A stretch of DNA of 64,000 bases, taken from Heliocidaris tuberculata (taxonomy: Eukaryota; Echinodermata; Echinoidea; Camarodonta; Echinometridae). Location: positions 4,877,024-4,941,023 of the forward strand of contig CM046851.1 in assembly GCA_025618425.1 (NCBI GenBank), read 5' to 3'. A program made the translations under genes and the position numbers. The notes beneath the pieces are model-generated. The model ran no database searches. It saw nothing but the letters and a program-made list of their open reading frames with translations, and was not told the origin of the DNA. Position 1 is the stretch's first letter; every line of letters starts with the position of its first letter. Positions 33,986 through 45,675 of the stretch are shown in pieces.

Positions 33986-34665
33986 ATACATTTTGACCAT
34001 GTTGACGTTGCAGAAGGTATCATATTTCTTAAGGGAACACACAGCAGGTGGCATTTTGTAAAAATACGTCAAGAAACTGACAAACTTGAGATCTTAAATT
34101 CCCCAGTGAATCGGAGTAAAAGCATCCAAATAAAAGCGATGTATCAATCAAATTTCAGTAGACTTCAACGTACATTTAGGGAATTTAACACACTTTTACT
34201 TAATCGTTGGAGATTACATGTTATTTTTTTTTAAAATGCAGTTAAAGAAATATTCGTGTAATTGGAGATGTGTACTGTTCAATATCATTTGCCGGATGTT
34301 TTAAAAGGTACATTCAGTTGTGGTTAGCAATTATATGCTTTTCGAATTTAGAGAGAAACCGACCTCATCATGCTTATTTTGAATGTTGAACTGTAGTAAA
34401 CAGAAATGTATCTCTCTAGTGTGATAACCATTTCAATAATCACGAAACACTTTTTAAAAAGCCACTGAATATTTTACATAGGTGAAAATTAAGGCATAAA
34501 TATACAAAGCAGTAAAGCGAAAATCATGTAGCACGTAATTAATGGAATGTTCTAAGACTTCATTTTTTGAAACCTCTCCTACTTTAAGCATCATGCTGTT
34601 CTGATCTGACTGATTTTCTGCGTTTTCTGACGAAAATGAAATCCCAGGTGCTCCGGAAGACCATT
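33986..34665. other. Intergenic sequence without features
   Basis: The 142-codon + strand ORF that begins in the GA tract continues here, but its first half is composition-driven. No homology is recognised. Confidence 0.35.
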
Positions 34666-34669
34666 TTAA

Positions 34670-35237
34670 AGGAAAATGAAACCCTGGGGAAAAATTAATT
34701 TCAATGAAAAGAGAGTATAGAGAGAAGTAATTTCAAAAAAAAATTCATCAAAATCGGTTACGAAATAAGAGAGTTATGAAAGTTTTAAAGTCTCGATTTA
34801 CAATGGTTTACCTTTTATGGCGGTCCTCAAATTGGCAATTTGGCAAATTGGCAAAATTAGCAAAGTGACATGTTTGGTAGTACAACTCTCCATATGTTTT
34901 GTACATAAAATTTCATATTTTCCCCATTATCTATCAAGGTGCAGCTTGTCTCCTTCTTAACTCAAGATATATCATGGGAAAATGTATTTGACACAACATA
35001 ATTTATGTTGAGTTCACACAAAAAAAGACAAGCAGCATATTTAGACATGTTAGAAATAATGGAGAAAATATGAAATTTTGCGTTAAAAAAATATTGAGAG
35101 TTGTACTATTAAACCTGCCAATATGAGGATCGCCAGAGAATGTAAATTGAGACTTTTCAAACTTTTTTTTTTCTAATTGGCCCTCTCTATCCCCTCTTTT
35201 CATTGAAATGGATATTTCCCCAGGGTTTCATTCTCCT
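34670..35237. mobile_element. 568 bp fold-back element with TTAA target duplication, copy 2
   Basis: Same family as 28730-29290: TTAA at 34666-34669 and 35238-35241, ends AGGAAAATGAAACCCTGG and the inverse of AGGAGAATGAAACCC. The arms are more diverged than in copy 1. Confidence 0.9.
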
Positions 35238-35549
35238 TTAAATAGTGGTGATGGTTGTAAGGGGATGGGGGAGGAGGGCAGTCCAAATTTGTTGACAAGT
35301 TAGCCCCCAAATTCTATCCTGGAAAATTCCTTCATGAGATATTTAGATTTTGGGGGTTTTTCTTGAACGACGTCCATGTTAAAGTGAGAAGGACAAATAA
35401 TTTAGAAGGGAAAGTTCTCTAAAAAAATTTGGAGGCTGTCATTGAGATAGGTATCGCTGTCTGAAATTGTATCTCTTTTCTTATTATACGCATGAATTCC
35501 TATAAATGCTACGTAGTTTACTATTCTTTATTTGATTTATTGAACATGA
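35238..35549. other. Intergenic sequence without features
   Basis: Nothing supportable is seen. Confidence 0.35.
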
Positions 35550-38402
35550 TAACTTGGGTTCCAATCCAAGAATAGGATATACTAATGAAATAGAGGAAAC
35601 AGGAAAATAATTCCAGCACTTCGTCAAATTTTATCGCAGCATCCAGGAATGTTGTGTTGGCAGGCAAAAGCTGCAATAGGTGTATCCACGGTTCACCATA
35701 ATTATTACAATAACCCGAAAAAAAAGGTATCTTCATAGGCTTTGTAGTGCCCAAAAGTAAAGGCGTACTCAAGAATGACTTTTTAATTATCACTTTTATC
35801 ATTTATTTTATTTTTTTTTTTGCTTTAAGTGATTGATTAACTTTGTGAAAAATTGTAAAATCAGCTCAAATGCCAGTGAATTGTGTGCAGTCCTCTAACT
35901 ACATATATAATTAAGGATATGTGAAAGTATGAGAGAAAATGGAACCCGTTTACTATCCTAAAAAAGAGAAAATCGCGATCAATCGCTAGCGCAAGTCGCT
36001 CGGCTTCTTCGCTGCGCTGCAGTCACAAAAACCAAGCACCAGCGCTTGGCGATTTCAGAGCGGGTTTCCAGCCCGTACGGTATTCTGTGATAGAGCGAGG
36101 TATGCCAACCGTAAGAGTTCTTTAGGGTTCGGTGGTACTCTATCCCGACATCAATGTTCAATCGTAAATATCTTGATATATAAACGACCGATCAGCTTAT
36201 AAAACTCAGGCGATTCCTGTCTGAGCTAAAGGTTTGCAATTATGATTACAGCATTAGCTGGAACAGTGATTTTTTTTTTCAATCCTGGGCAAAGTTAATC
36301 AGTGCCTTTAAAGACAGTCTACAAAAAAATGCATGAAATGGAGGGAACTTTTTATGATAGAGTGTTTATGCATTAATCAATGAATAGTTTGTCCCCATCA
36401 TATTTTTTGAAAATTTATTGCTTTGAAAGCTTTGAGGGGCATTGCCATCATCGTTTTGTAATTAATTGTAATCCGACTGACTGAAAAATATGAACTTACT
36501 GGAGATGTTATGTAGTATCATTTACTGATGGAATACGTTTCTTCTATTTGTCCGAGATATAGGTTTGTACGTATAGTGCTAATTGTATAGCCGAGATGAT
36601 GATTCGATCTCTTTATGCGTGTGTTTCTGTGTAATCCTATTGAGAATGGGTAATAAGACTTTTTTATCTGTTGAAATTGCCCCGTTTTACTTACACTCAA
36701 CAATTACAGCTTCAAATCATTAAGATAAGGGCAGAGAAATTGCGACACCACTTTGTCAGACTTATGTTCAATTCATTTTGAAATACCTGGATTCAACCTT
36801 TACAGTTTTCGACCTATTACCAAAACAGTAAGATATGAAAATGACTAAATTGCGGTCGCTCCTCTGAATTTTAATCATTGATTTCATAACACTTGAGAGT
36901 TTTGTGATGTAGCTCCGGTGTTTGCATAGTGTAGTTTACACGGGAGTGAGAGACGTCTTTAATATTCCATTTACTTCACAGGAACTAATGTGACCCCCCC
37001 CCCCCTCTCTCTAATTCTATTTCCCTCATATGGTTTTGTAATACAGTAATTACTATAATCGTGCCGCTTAATAATAGAAGCATATAGCTAGGCAACATCT
37101 TTGAAAGTAATTTAATGGTCAGATGAATACATATAAATAATGGATGGTCTTTATCGACATAAGAATCGGAATCACGTTAAAGTTTCAATTTGATTTACTA
37201 GTGCCTTTACTTTTATGTTAATTACTTTTTTAATTGAGATGATGCACATGAATGCGTAATACGGTTATTGGTCTCACGAGAAAGGTTGAACACTGCAAGG
37301 TGAACATCATTAGCATTGGCAATTTTAACTTGATTGTGTAATTTAAAGGGAGAAAAATCCACTTGGGGGTGGGGGAGGGGGCTGTACCTCCCCCACACTT
37401 TTAAAGGAGGGGAGAGGGTGGCCTGTACAAATAACCCAACCCCCTCCACTTTTCAAGCAAAATAATAATTTCAAAATCAATCAGTCGTTAACATTTTTTG
37501 ACAAAATAAATATGAGTGACTCTTATAGTAGTAAAAAGTTCTCTCTGCATGCTTTGTAAGTTTATGTACTGTATGTGTACAAGTATATATGTGCGTTATG
37601 CAGTGTGTGTGTGCTTGTGTGGTCGGCGCCTGATTCAAATTGCGATAATCCCCCACCCCACCCATACTTCTCGAAACTGATCTGGGGGAAACCCGGGGGA
37701 GTAGCACATCTGCACATTCTAAACAGTTATGCCTGGAGGTGAGATCCGAGGGTTGTAGTGATTAACTTAGCTTTTCCCTTCTCATGCACAGGTGATATTA
37801 AATATATTATAATAGTTTTGATCAGAATGTACCTGAGGTATAAACAATTCATGTTCTCATCAATTTCTCCAGAGAGAAAAAAAAACAACAACTAGAGGAC
37901 ACAGAAAAGAAGGAATGTAATAAAGAAAGAAACTGCAGGCAACAGGGCACGCTAGGGAGAGACAGAGAATATTGTACATTAAAATATAATGATTTCCTTT
38001 TCTCATCTAGGTATAGCGAGGATCCCATTCTTTTTAAAATGTTTAAAGAGTACAATCACCTAAAATAATTTGTGCATAGCCAAAATGTATAAATCAACCT
38101 CAAAAAACCTGGTACTCTATGGATTAACAAAAATTATAGAGAATATAAAGGAAACCATAAAATTCTTCGAACAGAACCCACGTTGGATTTGGATTCCGTG
38201 CGCACCTTATTCTAGGCGAGCGCGTACGGGTGCATTGACTACTCTACTCACAAGTCGCTTTTAAATCTATTTAGAGTGTATTTAAACTTGCCTTATCTCT
38301 TTATAGCAGTAATATGTGAAGCTTATAGTATAGCGACATAGAACCCCTTACAAAGAAAGCAAAATAGCTTTGTTGACTGGTACCCTATAAAATCATTGAT
38401 CC
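35550..38402 (+). repeat. Long dispersed repeat, copy A
   Basis: From ACTTGGGTTCCAATCC through a long collinear run this matches copy B (43656-47268). Shared landmarks include GAGATATAGGTTTGTACGTA, ATTTCATAACACTTGAGAGT, GGTGAACATCATTAGCATTG and CTAGAGGACACAG. The last part (38040-38402) also matches copy C (52185-52560), and 37370-37540 matches D (55200-55552). A holds a private segment at about 35845-36300 that is absent from B. No coding sequence is seen, so the nature of the repeat (old transposon or duplicated DNA) is open. Confidence 0.8.
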
Positions 38403-38410
38403 ACCCCTTG

Positions 38411-38742
38411 GGGGGGGGGGGGGGTGTTTCATAAAGAGGTTCGTAAAGTTACGCATGACTTTACGAATGACTTAAATATAACAAGCCAAATGGGATGCTC
38501 AGTCATTTTTAACTGCATCAACTAAAGTTGAACTGTGCAGATGTAAATTAACATTCTTATTATAACAAACATTTTCAATGCAAAGTATATTTTTTGCCAT
38601 AATTTAATTGAGGTTATTGGAAATACAGTCATACTTTGTTAAAACATCAGGAAAAACTTTGGGTATCCTATCTGGCACTTCATATTCAAGTCGTTCGTAA
38701 AGTCATGCGTAACTTTGCGAACAGCTTTATGAAACACCCCCC
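38411..38742. mobile_element. About 330 bp MITE, GGGGGGTGTTTCATAAAG family, copy 1
   Basis: Left GGTGTTTCATAAAGAGGTTC and right GAACAGCTTTATGAAACACC are inverted. Next to the ends, CGTAAAGTTACGCATGAC is paired with AAAGTCATGCGTAACTTTGC. It is nearly identical across its length to 63396-63722 in the ZDHHC6 intron. Confidence 0.85.
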
Positions 38743-38929
38743 TGGTTTGATGCAGGTCAGTGAAAGAAAAATTGTTCCCGTAGCATGTGAACCTTCTTCT
38801 AATTCTTCTTCTATTCCTCCTCCTGCTTCTTCTTTTTTCTCCTCCTCCTCCTTCTTGTTCTTCTTGTTCTTGTTTTCGTTCTTTGTGTTCTTCTTCTTCC
38901 TCTTGCTAGGTGAGATAAATTATTCATTT

Positions 38930-39150
38930 ATTCATTCATTTATTTATTCACGAATGTTTATACAGAGTGGCCTGAATCAGCATAAAACAAAACAAAACAA
39001 ACAAACATATAAAAATAACAACATAATATAATAACAAAATTTAGTATAAAGCAGAAAAATTTCATGGATAAAGTTAAAAACCGGCTGGTCTTCCTCAGGG
39101 CTCTGTTTGATTACTATCAAAACGATGCAATATTTGCACAGATCAAAAAT
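38930..39150 (-). mobile_element. Possible LINE 3' tail (minus strand)
   Basis: (TTCATTTA)n-like run, then ACAGAGTGGCCTGAATCAGC and AAAAC repeats. The layout resembles tails of non-LTR elements read on the minus strand; no coding part is seen. Confidence 0.3.
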
Positions 39151-39213
39151 TGATCAAGGTATATAGAAGTTCAATTAAAAACGGATTAAAAAAACATGTA
39201 AGGCGAAGTATAT

Positions 39214-39220
<7 letters not shown>

Positions 39221-39304
<84 letters not shown>
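39221..39304. repeat. (TA)n microsatellite, about 84 bp
   Basis: Perfect TA alternation preceded by ATACATACATA. Confidence 0.97.
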
Positions 39305-39306
<2 letters not shown>

Positions 39307-40242
39307 TAAAGCATTACACTGCACAAGAGGGTCGATTTGAGAATGACAAAACATAACAAAATTAGATGTGACATAAATACATCAAGTTATAGTTAATATT
39401 CAGTGCAGAAAAGACGTCAAGATTTAGCTGGGTCATTTATTTATTTATTTATTTATTTTTTGGTAAGACTGACCAGGGAGAAAAATACTTGTAATTCATC
39501 ATAGCCCTACTATTCGTTATTAAAGAGCTGCCAGTTATCATGATCTCAAAGACAATATTAGAAGCTCCTGAATATAAGTATTAAACACTTACTCATTTTG
39601 TAATAAGTTCATCACTCGTAGTGAAACTCTCTGAAAGGGTTGTGTGGTTTGCGGTCGCTAAATTTGTTTATCATGTTTAAAAGTTTGGGGCATATCCAGC
39701 TTCGGCGTCATGTGGGCGTGGTGTTTTCGTGAAACATCGTGTCGAGCAAGTGGTGTTTGTGACGTGCAGAGCACGTGTTTTCTGTGATGTGCCGATAAAA
39801 AAACGAGCAGGACAGCACGAACTTTTTCATTATCTTCAAAGAGAGTCTTACGTCCATACTACACAGAAATGAGATAATTTGTCCGAATTTTCAAGATGCT
39901 GAACAAAAGTAAATGAAAAACAAAACAAAACAAAACAAAAACAGAAACAAACAAAAAATGGCTGGCCGCAAAGAAGCAAGACTTTTCAGGATGTGTTACG
40001 TCCTTAATACGTGCTGAACGTTATAATGCAAGAGCTTCAGGGCACTTTATGTGAAAAGATTCATATTTGAACCTCACTATTTGCCGGCAAACGTCCTTTC
40101 TAGAAAGTTTCATCCCAGGTTGTGTAATCTTGAATTTTGTCATCCTGAAAGTAGGAATTCTGGACAGAATTACATCACCTGGAACTCAACGTTACTTTGA
40201 ATTTGTTGCAGCCATGAACCTTCACACATGCTCGCTGGTATA
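39305..40242. other. Intergenic sequence without features
   Basis: Contains short (TTTA)n and (AAAC)n runs (39438-39460, 39920-39940). No gene is seen. Confidence 0.4.
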
Positions 40243-40735
40243 GTGTATCCACTGGGGCGGCGGAGCGACATTCAAAGTGGAGGGGCACCAGCAAAAATGG
40301 GCACTTTTTTGGGGAAAAGGGGCACCCTCAAGGGGCGAACATAAAGCGAAAAAAGGGACCATTTTGTTACATTGGTAATACCCTATCAGTCTAATTGATA
40401 TAGTTATCATCAAGCATCACCTTCTTCCTTTCTATTGAGGTTCTGGTCACTACTTCAGCTTCCCTGATTAGAAGTTGCGTGGAATGGTCTAACGATTCAT
40501 GTGCGAGTGAGCGAAGCGAGCAGGCAAAAAATTTCGGACTTGTTTTTCTAATGATGAAATCCTTGAGTTGTACATTATTTACAGCGATATACTGAAAATG
40601 ACAAAAGCAAATTCATGTTGGAGAATGTCAAATGATCGTTTAATATGTACATTAACACTGTCGTTTTCTTTAGGATTACCCCGATATGTAACATACTTTA
40701 TGCAGTCTGCTTGATTTCATTATAAACTGTAATAA

Positions 40736-41262
40736 TAATAATAATAATCAAACATTCTTATATAGCGCATTACACATAAGCAAAATTGCATGTCTCTATG
40801 CACTTTAGGAGAGGAAAGAAAGAAAAGATGCACTGGGTTCATGATTCTGATTAACTATAAAGTGGTGAAAAGGTATGTCTTTAGAGAATTAATGAAGTTT
40901 TCATAGGAATTTATACTTTTCAGATATTCAGGCAACTTGTTCCACAAAAGAGCGGCAGAATATGTAAAAGACCTTTCCCCGTATGATTTTGTCATTATTT
41001 GTGGAACGCAGAGCAGGGACTTGGAACTGGAACGTAACATTCTATCGGGTTTATATGGAGTTAGTACTTCATAGAGATAAGTAGGAGCCAGCTGATGTAA
41101 ACATTGGTAGGTTAACATAAGTATTTTAAATTGGATACGGGACTTGATGGGCAACCAGTGTAGATCTCTTAAGACTGGAGTTATTGATTCATGTTTCTTC
41201 GTGCGTGTAACAAGTCGGGCTGCAGAATTTTGAAGGAGTTGTAGTCTTTGAAGAGCTTTGTA
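40736..41262 (-). mobile_element. 5'-truncated CR1/L2-like LINE, longest copy in window
   Basis: Read on the minus strand from about 41255 the frame is open through LQLLQNSAARLVTR, LRDLHWLPIKSRI, ILMLTYQCLHQLAP, AALLWNKLPEYLK to a stop at 40855. These are the conserved C-terminal blocks that follow the reverse transcriptase domain in many Jockey/CR1-type LINEs. A 3' UTR of about 110 bp and an (ATT)n tail follow. All upstream ORF parts are missing (5' truncation), so it cannot move by itself. Its sequence is nearly identical to the copies at 21.0 and 41.6 kb. Confidence 0.9.
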
Positions 41263-41618
41263 AGCTTTGTAAGAGCTTTGTAAGAGCTAGCGAGTGTAAG
41301 GAGCGAGTTATGGGGAAATTTTCAGAATATTGCCCTTACTTGGTGTAAATTATTAGCACGTCCGAGCGAGTGGAATGAGAAATCCTTTGCTGGGGGAGGG
41401 GTGGGCATTGTGCCCCTTTTGCCTCCAGCTCCGCTTCCTTACATTGTAGTTGTAGTAATATGGGTACCTGTACAGCCGCATCGATTCTTTGAAGCTAGAT
41501 ATAGCTCTTTTTTGTCCAAAAAAAGAAAAGAAAAAAAGTTGGAAATATAGGTAAAAGGGGGCACTTATATGAAGAGGAAAGGGCTCTTATGAGAGGTGGA
41601 AAGGGGCACTTATGAGAA

Positions 41619-41838
41619 TAATAATAATAATAATCAAACATTCTTATATAGCGCATTACACATAAGCAAAATTGCATGTCTCTATGCACTTTAGGAGAGG
41701 AAAGAAAGGAAAGATGCACTGGGTTCATGATTCTGATTAACTATAAAGTGGTGAAAAGGTATGTCTTTAGAGAATTAATGAAGTTTTCATAGGAATTTAT
41801 ACTTTTCAGATATTCAGGCAACTTGTTCCACAAAAGAG
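41619..41838 (-). mobile_element. 5'-truncated LINE 3' end, copy 3
   Basis: Only the last part of the same LINE (AAT tail to the CCACAAAAGAG position) is present. The sequence then changes abruptly to the GAAAAGGGCACATATTAG array on the right, and comes from the GGGGCACTTATGAGAA array on the left. It is therefore inserted into the minisatellite. Confidence 0.9.
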
Positions 41839-42470
41839 AGAAGAGGAAAAGGGCACATATTAGAAAGGAAAAGGGGTACCCATCTGAAGTAAAAATGCAC
41901 TTATCAAAGGAGAAAAGGGCATATATTAGAGAGAAAAAGGGACAATATTTTTATTCAAAAAGGGGCACAGAAGGAGAAAGGGATACTTATTAGAGAGACA
42001 AAGTGGCAATTATCAGATTTGAAGAGGGGTACTTATCAGAAGTAAAGGGGTGCACTTCTCAGAAGTATAGATGGGGCACTTATCAGAAGTAAATAGGGGG
42101 CACTTATCAGAAGTAAAGAATGAACATTTATCAGAAGGGGAAAGTGGACACTTATTAGAATGGAAAAGGGGCACCTATCAGAAGTAGAAATATACCTATC
42201 AAAGGAGAAAAGGGATATATTAGAGAGAAAACGGGGCAATATTTTGATTCGAAAAGGGGCATTTATCAGAAGGAGAGAAGGATACTTATCAGAGAGATAA
42301 GGTGGTAGTTATCAGATTTGAAAAGGGGCACTGTTCAGAAGGCGAAAAGGGCACTTATTAGAAAAGAAAAGGGGCACATTTAGTAGTAAAGAGAGGGCAC
42401 TTATCAGAGAGAAAGGGGGCATTTTTCAGAAATAAAAAGGGCACTTTTTCGGTACTTGAAAAAGTGGGGG
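41839..42470. repeat. Degenerate minisatellite AAAGGGGCACTTATCAGAAG
   Basis: About 25 units of 20-30 bp, each carrying GGGGCACTTATCAGAAGTAA or variants (ATATTAGAGAG, CAATATTTTGATTC). It begins before the LINE fragment at about 41550. Confidence 0.85.
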
Positions 42471-42600
42471 GGGGGGGCACTGTGCCGCCTCTGTGTATCC
42501 GAAAGGTTACGCTCTAGCTCTCCCTTTCCTTCTCCTTCATAAAACGAAGTTTGAAGGGGGTATATAGGAATCAACGTACGGTCAGTCGGTCGGTCGTTCG

Positions 42601-43010
42601 GTCGGTCCGTTGCAAATCTTACGCATCGAACTACTACCTCATTATTCGAGCAATGCTCATGAAATTTGGCACACACATTTGTCTTGGGATGGAGATGTGC
42701 AAGACATTTTTTGAATGTGCCGGAAACTGCGTTGCCATGATAACGGCATATTGTGGCAATAAATCAAGTTGAAATCTTGCGGATGGAACTAATTCCTTAT
42801 ATTGGAGCAATGCTCGTGAAATTTGGCACACACATTGGTCTTGTGGTAAAGATATGCAAGACATATAGTTTCAATGTGTGGCGAATTGAGTTGCCAGAGC
42901 AACGACATATGGCAATAAAACGGGAAAATATTGTAGATCAAACCACTTCCTCATTTTTGGAGCAATGCTCAGAAAATTTGGCACACATATTGGGGCGGGG
43001 GTATTAATCA
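42601..43010. repeat. Tandem repeat, 3 units of about 156 bp
   Basis: GAGCAATGCTCATGAAATTT, then GGCACACACATT, starts at 42648, 42805 and 42960. Each unit also has ATGCAAGACAT and GTTGCCA..GATAACG-like blocks. The overlapping ORFs come from the periodicity. An adjoining (GGTC)n-like run lies at 42581-42607. Confidence 0.8.
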
Positions 43011-43020
43011 CCGTCAGTGA

Positions 43021-43500
43021 TATTTCAGTTTCTTCTACACAGATCTTATTTCCTTGTCTTTGAGAAATTAGCATAAAGACGGAGCAGATCGCTCCTTAGG
43101 ACGTCCTTTTTTATTAGTAAAATGTAGCGATCAAGTCAAATTACAAGGTTTTCTTTTATTAATCCAAGTCAGATCACACCTTATTTTCTCCGAAAAATAG
43201 TCATCTCGAAGTATAATTTGACATGCGATACAAGAGGATAACCACTTGTTGAGGCCTCATACGCCTATGAGTGTATCCGAAAGCACTACGCTCTACTTCT
43301 CCCTTTCCTTTTCTTTCTTCATTTTTCCTCTTTCTTTATTTCTTCTGCACATATCTTATTTCCTTGTCATTGAGAAATCCTTAGCACGTCCTTTCTATTA
43401 ATCAAAGTCAGGTCACACCTTATTTTCTCCGAAAAGTAGTCAACTCGAAGTATAATTTGATATGCGATACAAGAGGATAATCAATTGTTGATGCGGACGA
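43021..43500. repeat. Diverged tandem duplication, about 320 bp apart
   Basis: The block from CTTATTTCCTTGTC, via TCACACCTTATTTTCTCCGA, to TGCGATACAAGAGGATAA occurs at 43046-43240 and 43358-43490. The copies are separated by GTGTATCCGAAAGCACTACG, which also follows the hAT-like element at 42493. Confidence 0.75.
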
Positions 43501-44387
43501 CGCTATTTTTGTCTCAACGCTTTCAATCCATTTATTTTCACCTTCCTCACAGTCGTAAGACTTCAAATTGAACCAACGAATAAATATATCGAAAATACAT
43601 TTAAAAGGTAACGAAACCATTTGAAATAGATAATACGATGTTCATGAAGGCAAAACTAACTTGGGTTCCAATCCAATATTTCGCGAGCCAAGAATAGGAT
43701 ATACTAATGAATAGTGGAATCAGGAAAATAATTCCAGCATTTGATCAAATTTTATCGTTGTATCCAACAAACTGGCAAGCAACAGCTGCAAAAGGTGTCT
43801 TTACGGTTCATCATAATTAGTGCAATAACCCGAAAAGAAATGGTATCTTCATAGACTTTGTAAAGTAAAGTAAAGGCGTACTCAATAAATGACCTTTTTA
43901 TTGTTATTTTCATTAATTTCCTTTTTTTTTGTAAATGCGGTCCTCAAGCTTTAAAAAGAAATACATGAAATGGAGAAAACTTTGTATGATAGAGTGTTTT
44001 ATTCATTAAGTAATGAATAGATTGTCCCCATCATATTTCTTCAAGATTAATTGCTTTGAAAGCTTTAAAGTGAATTGTCGTCATCGTTTTGTAGTTAATT
44101 GTAATCCGACTGACCGAAAAATATGAACTTGCTGGAGATTTTATGGAGTATCATTGCTGATTTCTGCATGGAATAAGTTTCTTCTATTTGTCGGAGATAT
44201 AGGTTTGTACGTAGGGCTAATGTTACAGCTGAGATGATGATTTGAAGTTTATCTGTCACTATGTGTGCGTTTGTTCGTGTGTGCGCGTGTGCGTGTGTGT
44301 GTTGTGTGTGTGCGTGGTTTGTCACTTTGTCTGTATCCCCACCCCTCTCACTCTCCTTCCTCATACATACATGTTAATTCCCTTCTC

Positions 44388-44390
44388 TAC

Positions 44391-44412
<22 letters not shown>
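44388..44412. repeat. (CT)n microsatellite
   Basis: Pure CT repeats inside copy B, near GT-rich text at 44277-44325. Confidence 0.9.
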
Positions 44413-44421
<9 letters not shown>

Positions 44422-44687
44422 CCTCTCTCTGTCAATGAGTAAAGTATTATTTTTTTTTAAACTTCCTTCTTAATTTGAAAACTCTTACTTGTGTAAAAAT
44501 ATTTGCTAGAAACTGATAAACGGGTTCATGTCTTTGAATACCGTTTAACTCCGTAACGCTATTTTTATATTACCAAAGTCAAGTTGTTATTGCCATGTAA
44601 TAATTGATTTTGTTTATTTATTAATTTCTTTCCTTGTTTGTTCATTTATTCACATATTTATTTGTTCATTTACATATTTATTCATTT

Positions 44688-44719
<32 letters not shown>

Positions 44720-44900
44720 TTGAAGAGTTAAGTTGACTTCAAATTTTGCCATTTAGTTATATTTGTATGATACCACAATTTGACAAAAGTTCAATATGAT
44801 CTTCCATTTGCAAACAACATTTTATTTCTGCACCTTAATCCTGTTGAGAATGGATAATAAGATGATTTTTATCTCATGAAATTTCCTTATTACTTACACT

Positions 44901-45167
44901 CAGGGGCGGCGCTACAGGGGGGGCAGAGGGGGCGACCGCCCCCCCTATGATTTTTCAAGTAGTGAAAAAAGAAAAAAAAAGGAGAAAAAAAAAAGAAAAG
45001 GAGGAAGAAAAGGGAAGAAAAGGGAAGAAAGAAGATAGAGGAGTATTAAAAAGAGAGGTCTTAAACATATAACTCTATATTACCCCTGTTATTTAATGGA
45101 GAAAAAATATGACGCCATCTTTAGGTCGTCTTGCCCCTCCTATCAAAATACCCTGGCGCCGCCCCTG
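44901..45167 (+). mobile_element. 267 bp hAT-like MITE, CAGGGGCGGCGC family, copy 2
   Basis: CTTACACT is duplicated exactly at both sides (44893-44900, 45168-45175). The termini CAGGGGCGGCGC and GCGCCGCCCCTG are perfect inverted repeats. Copy A keeps the unfilled site as a single CTTACACT at 36690-36697. It is the same family as 33301-33570, in the opposite orientation. Confidence 0.95.
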
Positions 45168-45675
45168 CTTACACTCTACAATTATAGCTTCAAATCAATA
45201 ACATAAGGAGAGAAAAATTGCAACACTACTTTGTCAGACTTATGTTCAATTATTTTGGAAAAAAGCACAGATTCTACCTTTACAATTTTCCACCTATTAA
45301 CAAAACAGTGAGATATAAAAATGACTAAATTGTGGTCACTCCTCTGAATTTTGATAACTGATTTCATAACACTTGAGAGTTCTGTGAGTGTGGCTCCGGT
45401 GTTTGCTTAGTTTTATTTTACACGGGAGTGAACGACGTCTTTAATATTCCACTTACTTCACAGTAACTAATGTGACCCCCCCCCCTCTCTCTCCCTCTTA
45501 TTCTCTTTCCCTCATATGGTTTTGTAATAACTATAATCGTGCTGCTTAATAATAGAAGCATAGCTAGGCAACATCTCTGGGAGTAATTTGATGGTCAGAT
45601 GAATACATATAACTAATAGATGATATTTATCAACATGAGAATCAGAATCACATTAAAGTTGCAATTTGATTTATT

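Larger units (their letters stand above)
40251..42492. mobile_element. 2.24 kb hAT-like element with minisatellite and nested LINEs
   Basis: GTGTATCC flanks both ends (40243-40250, 42493-42500). The termini (ACTGGGGCGGCGGAGC; reverse strand of the right end AGAGGCGGCACAGTGCC) are imperfect inverted repeats. Both ends share GGGGCACTTTTT-type text. The right half is a degenerate array of AAAAGGGGCACTTATCAGAA units. Two LINE 3' ends are inserted inside it. No transposase is recognised. Confidence 0.75.

Noticed and set aside
40855..41154. 99-codon minus-strand ORF as a host gene
   Set aside because: It has LINE C-terminal motifs (WLPIKSRI, AALLWNKLP) and near-identical copies elsewhere in the window.
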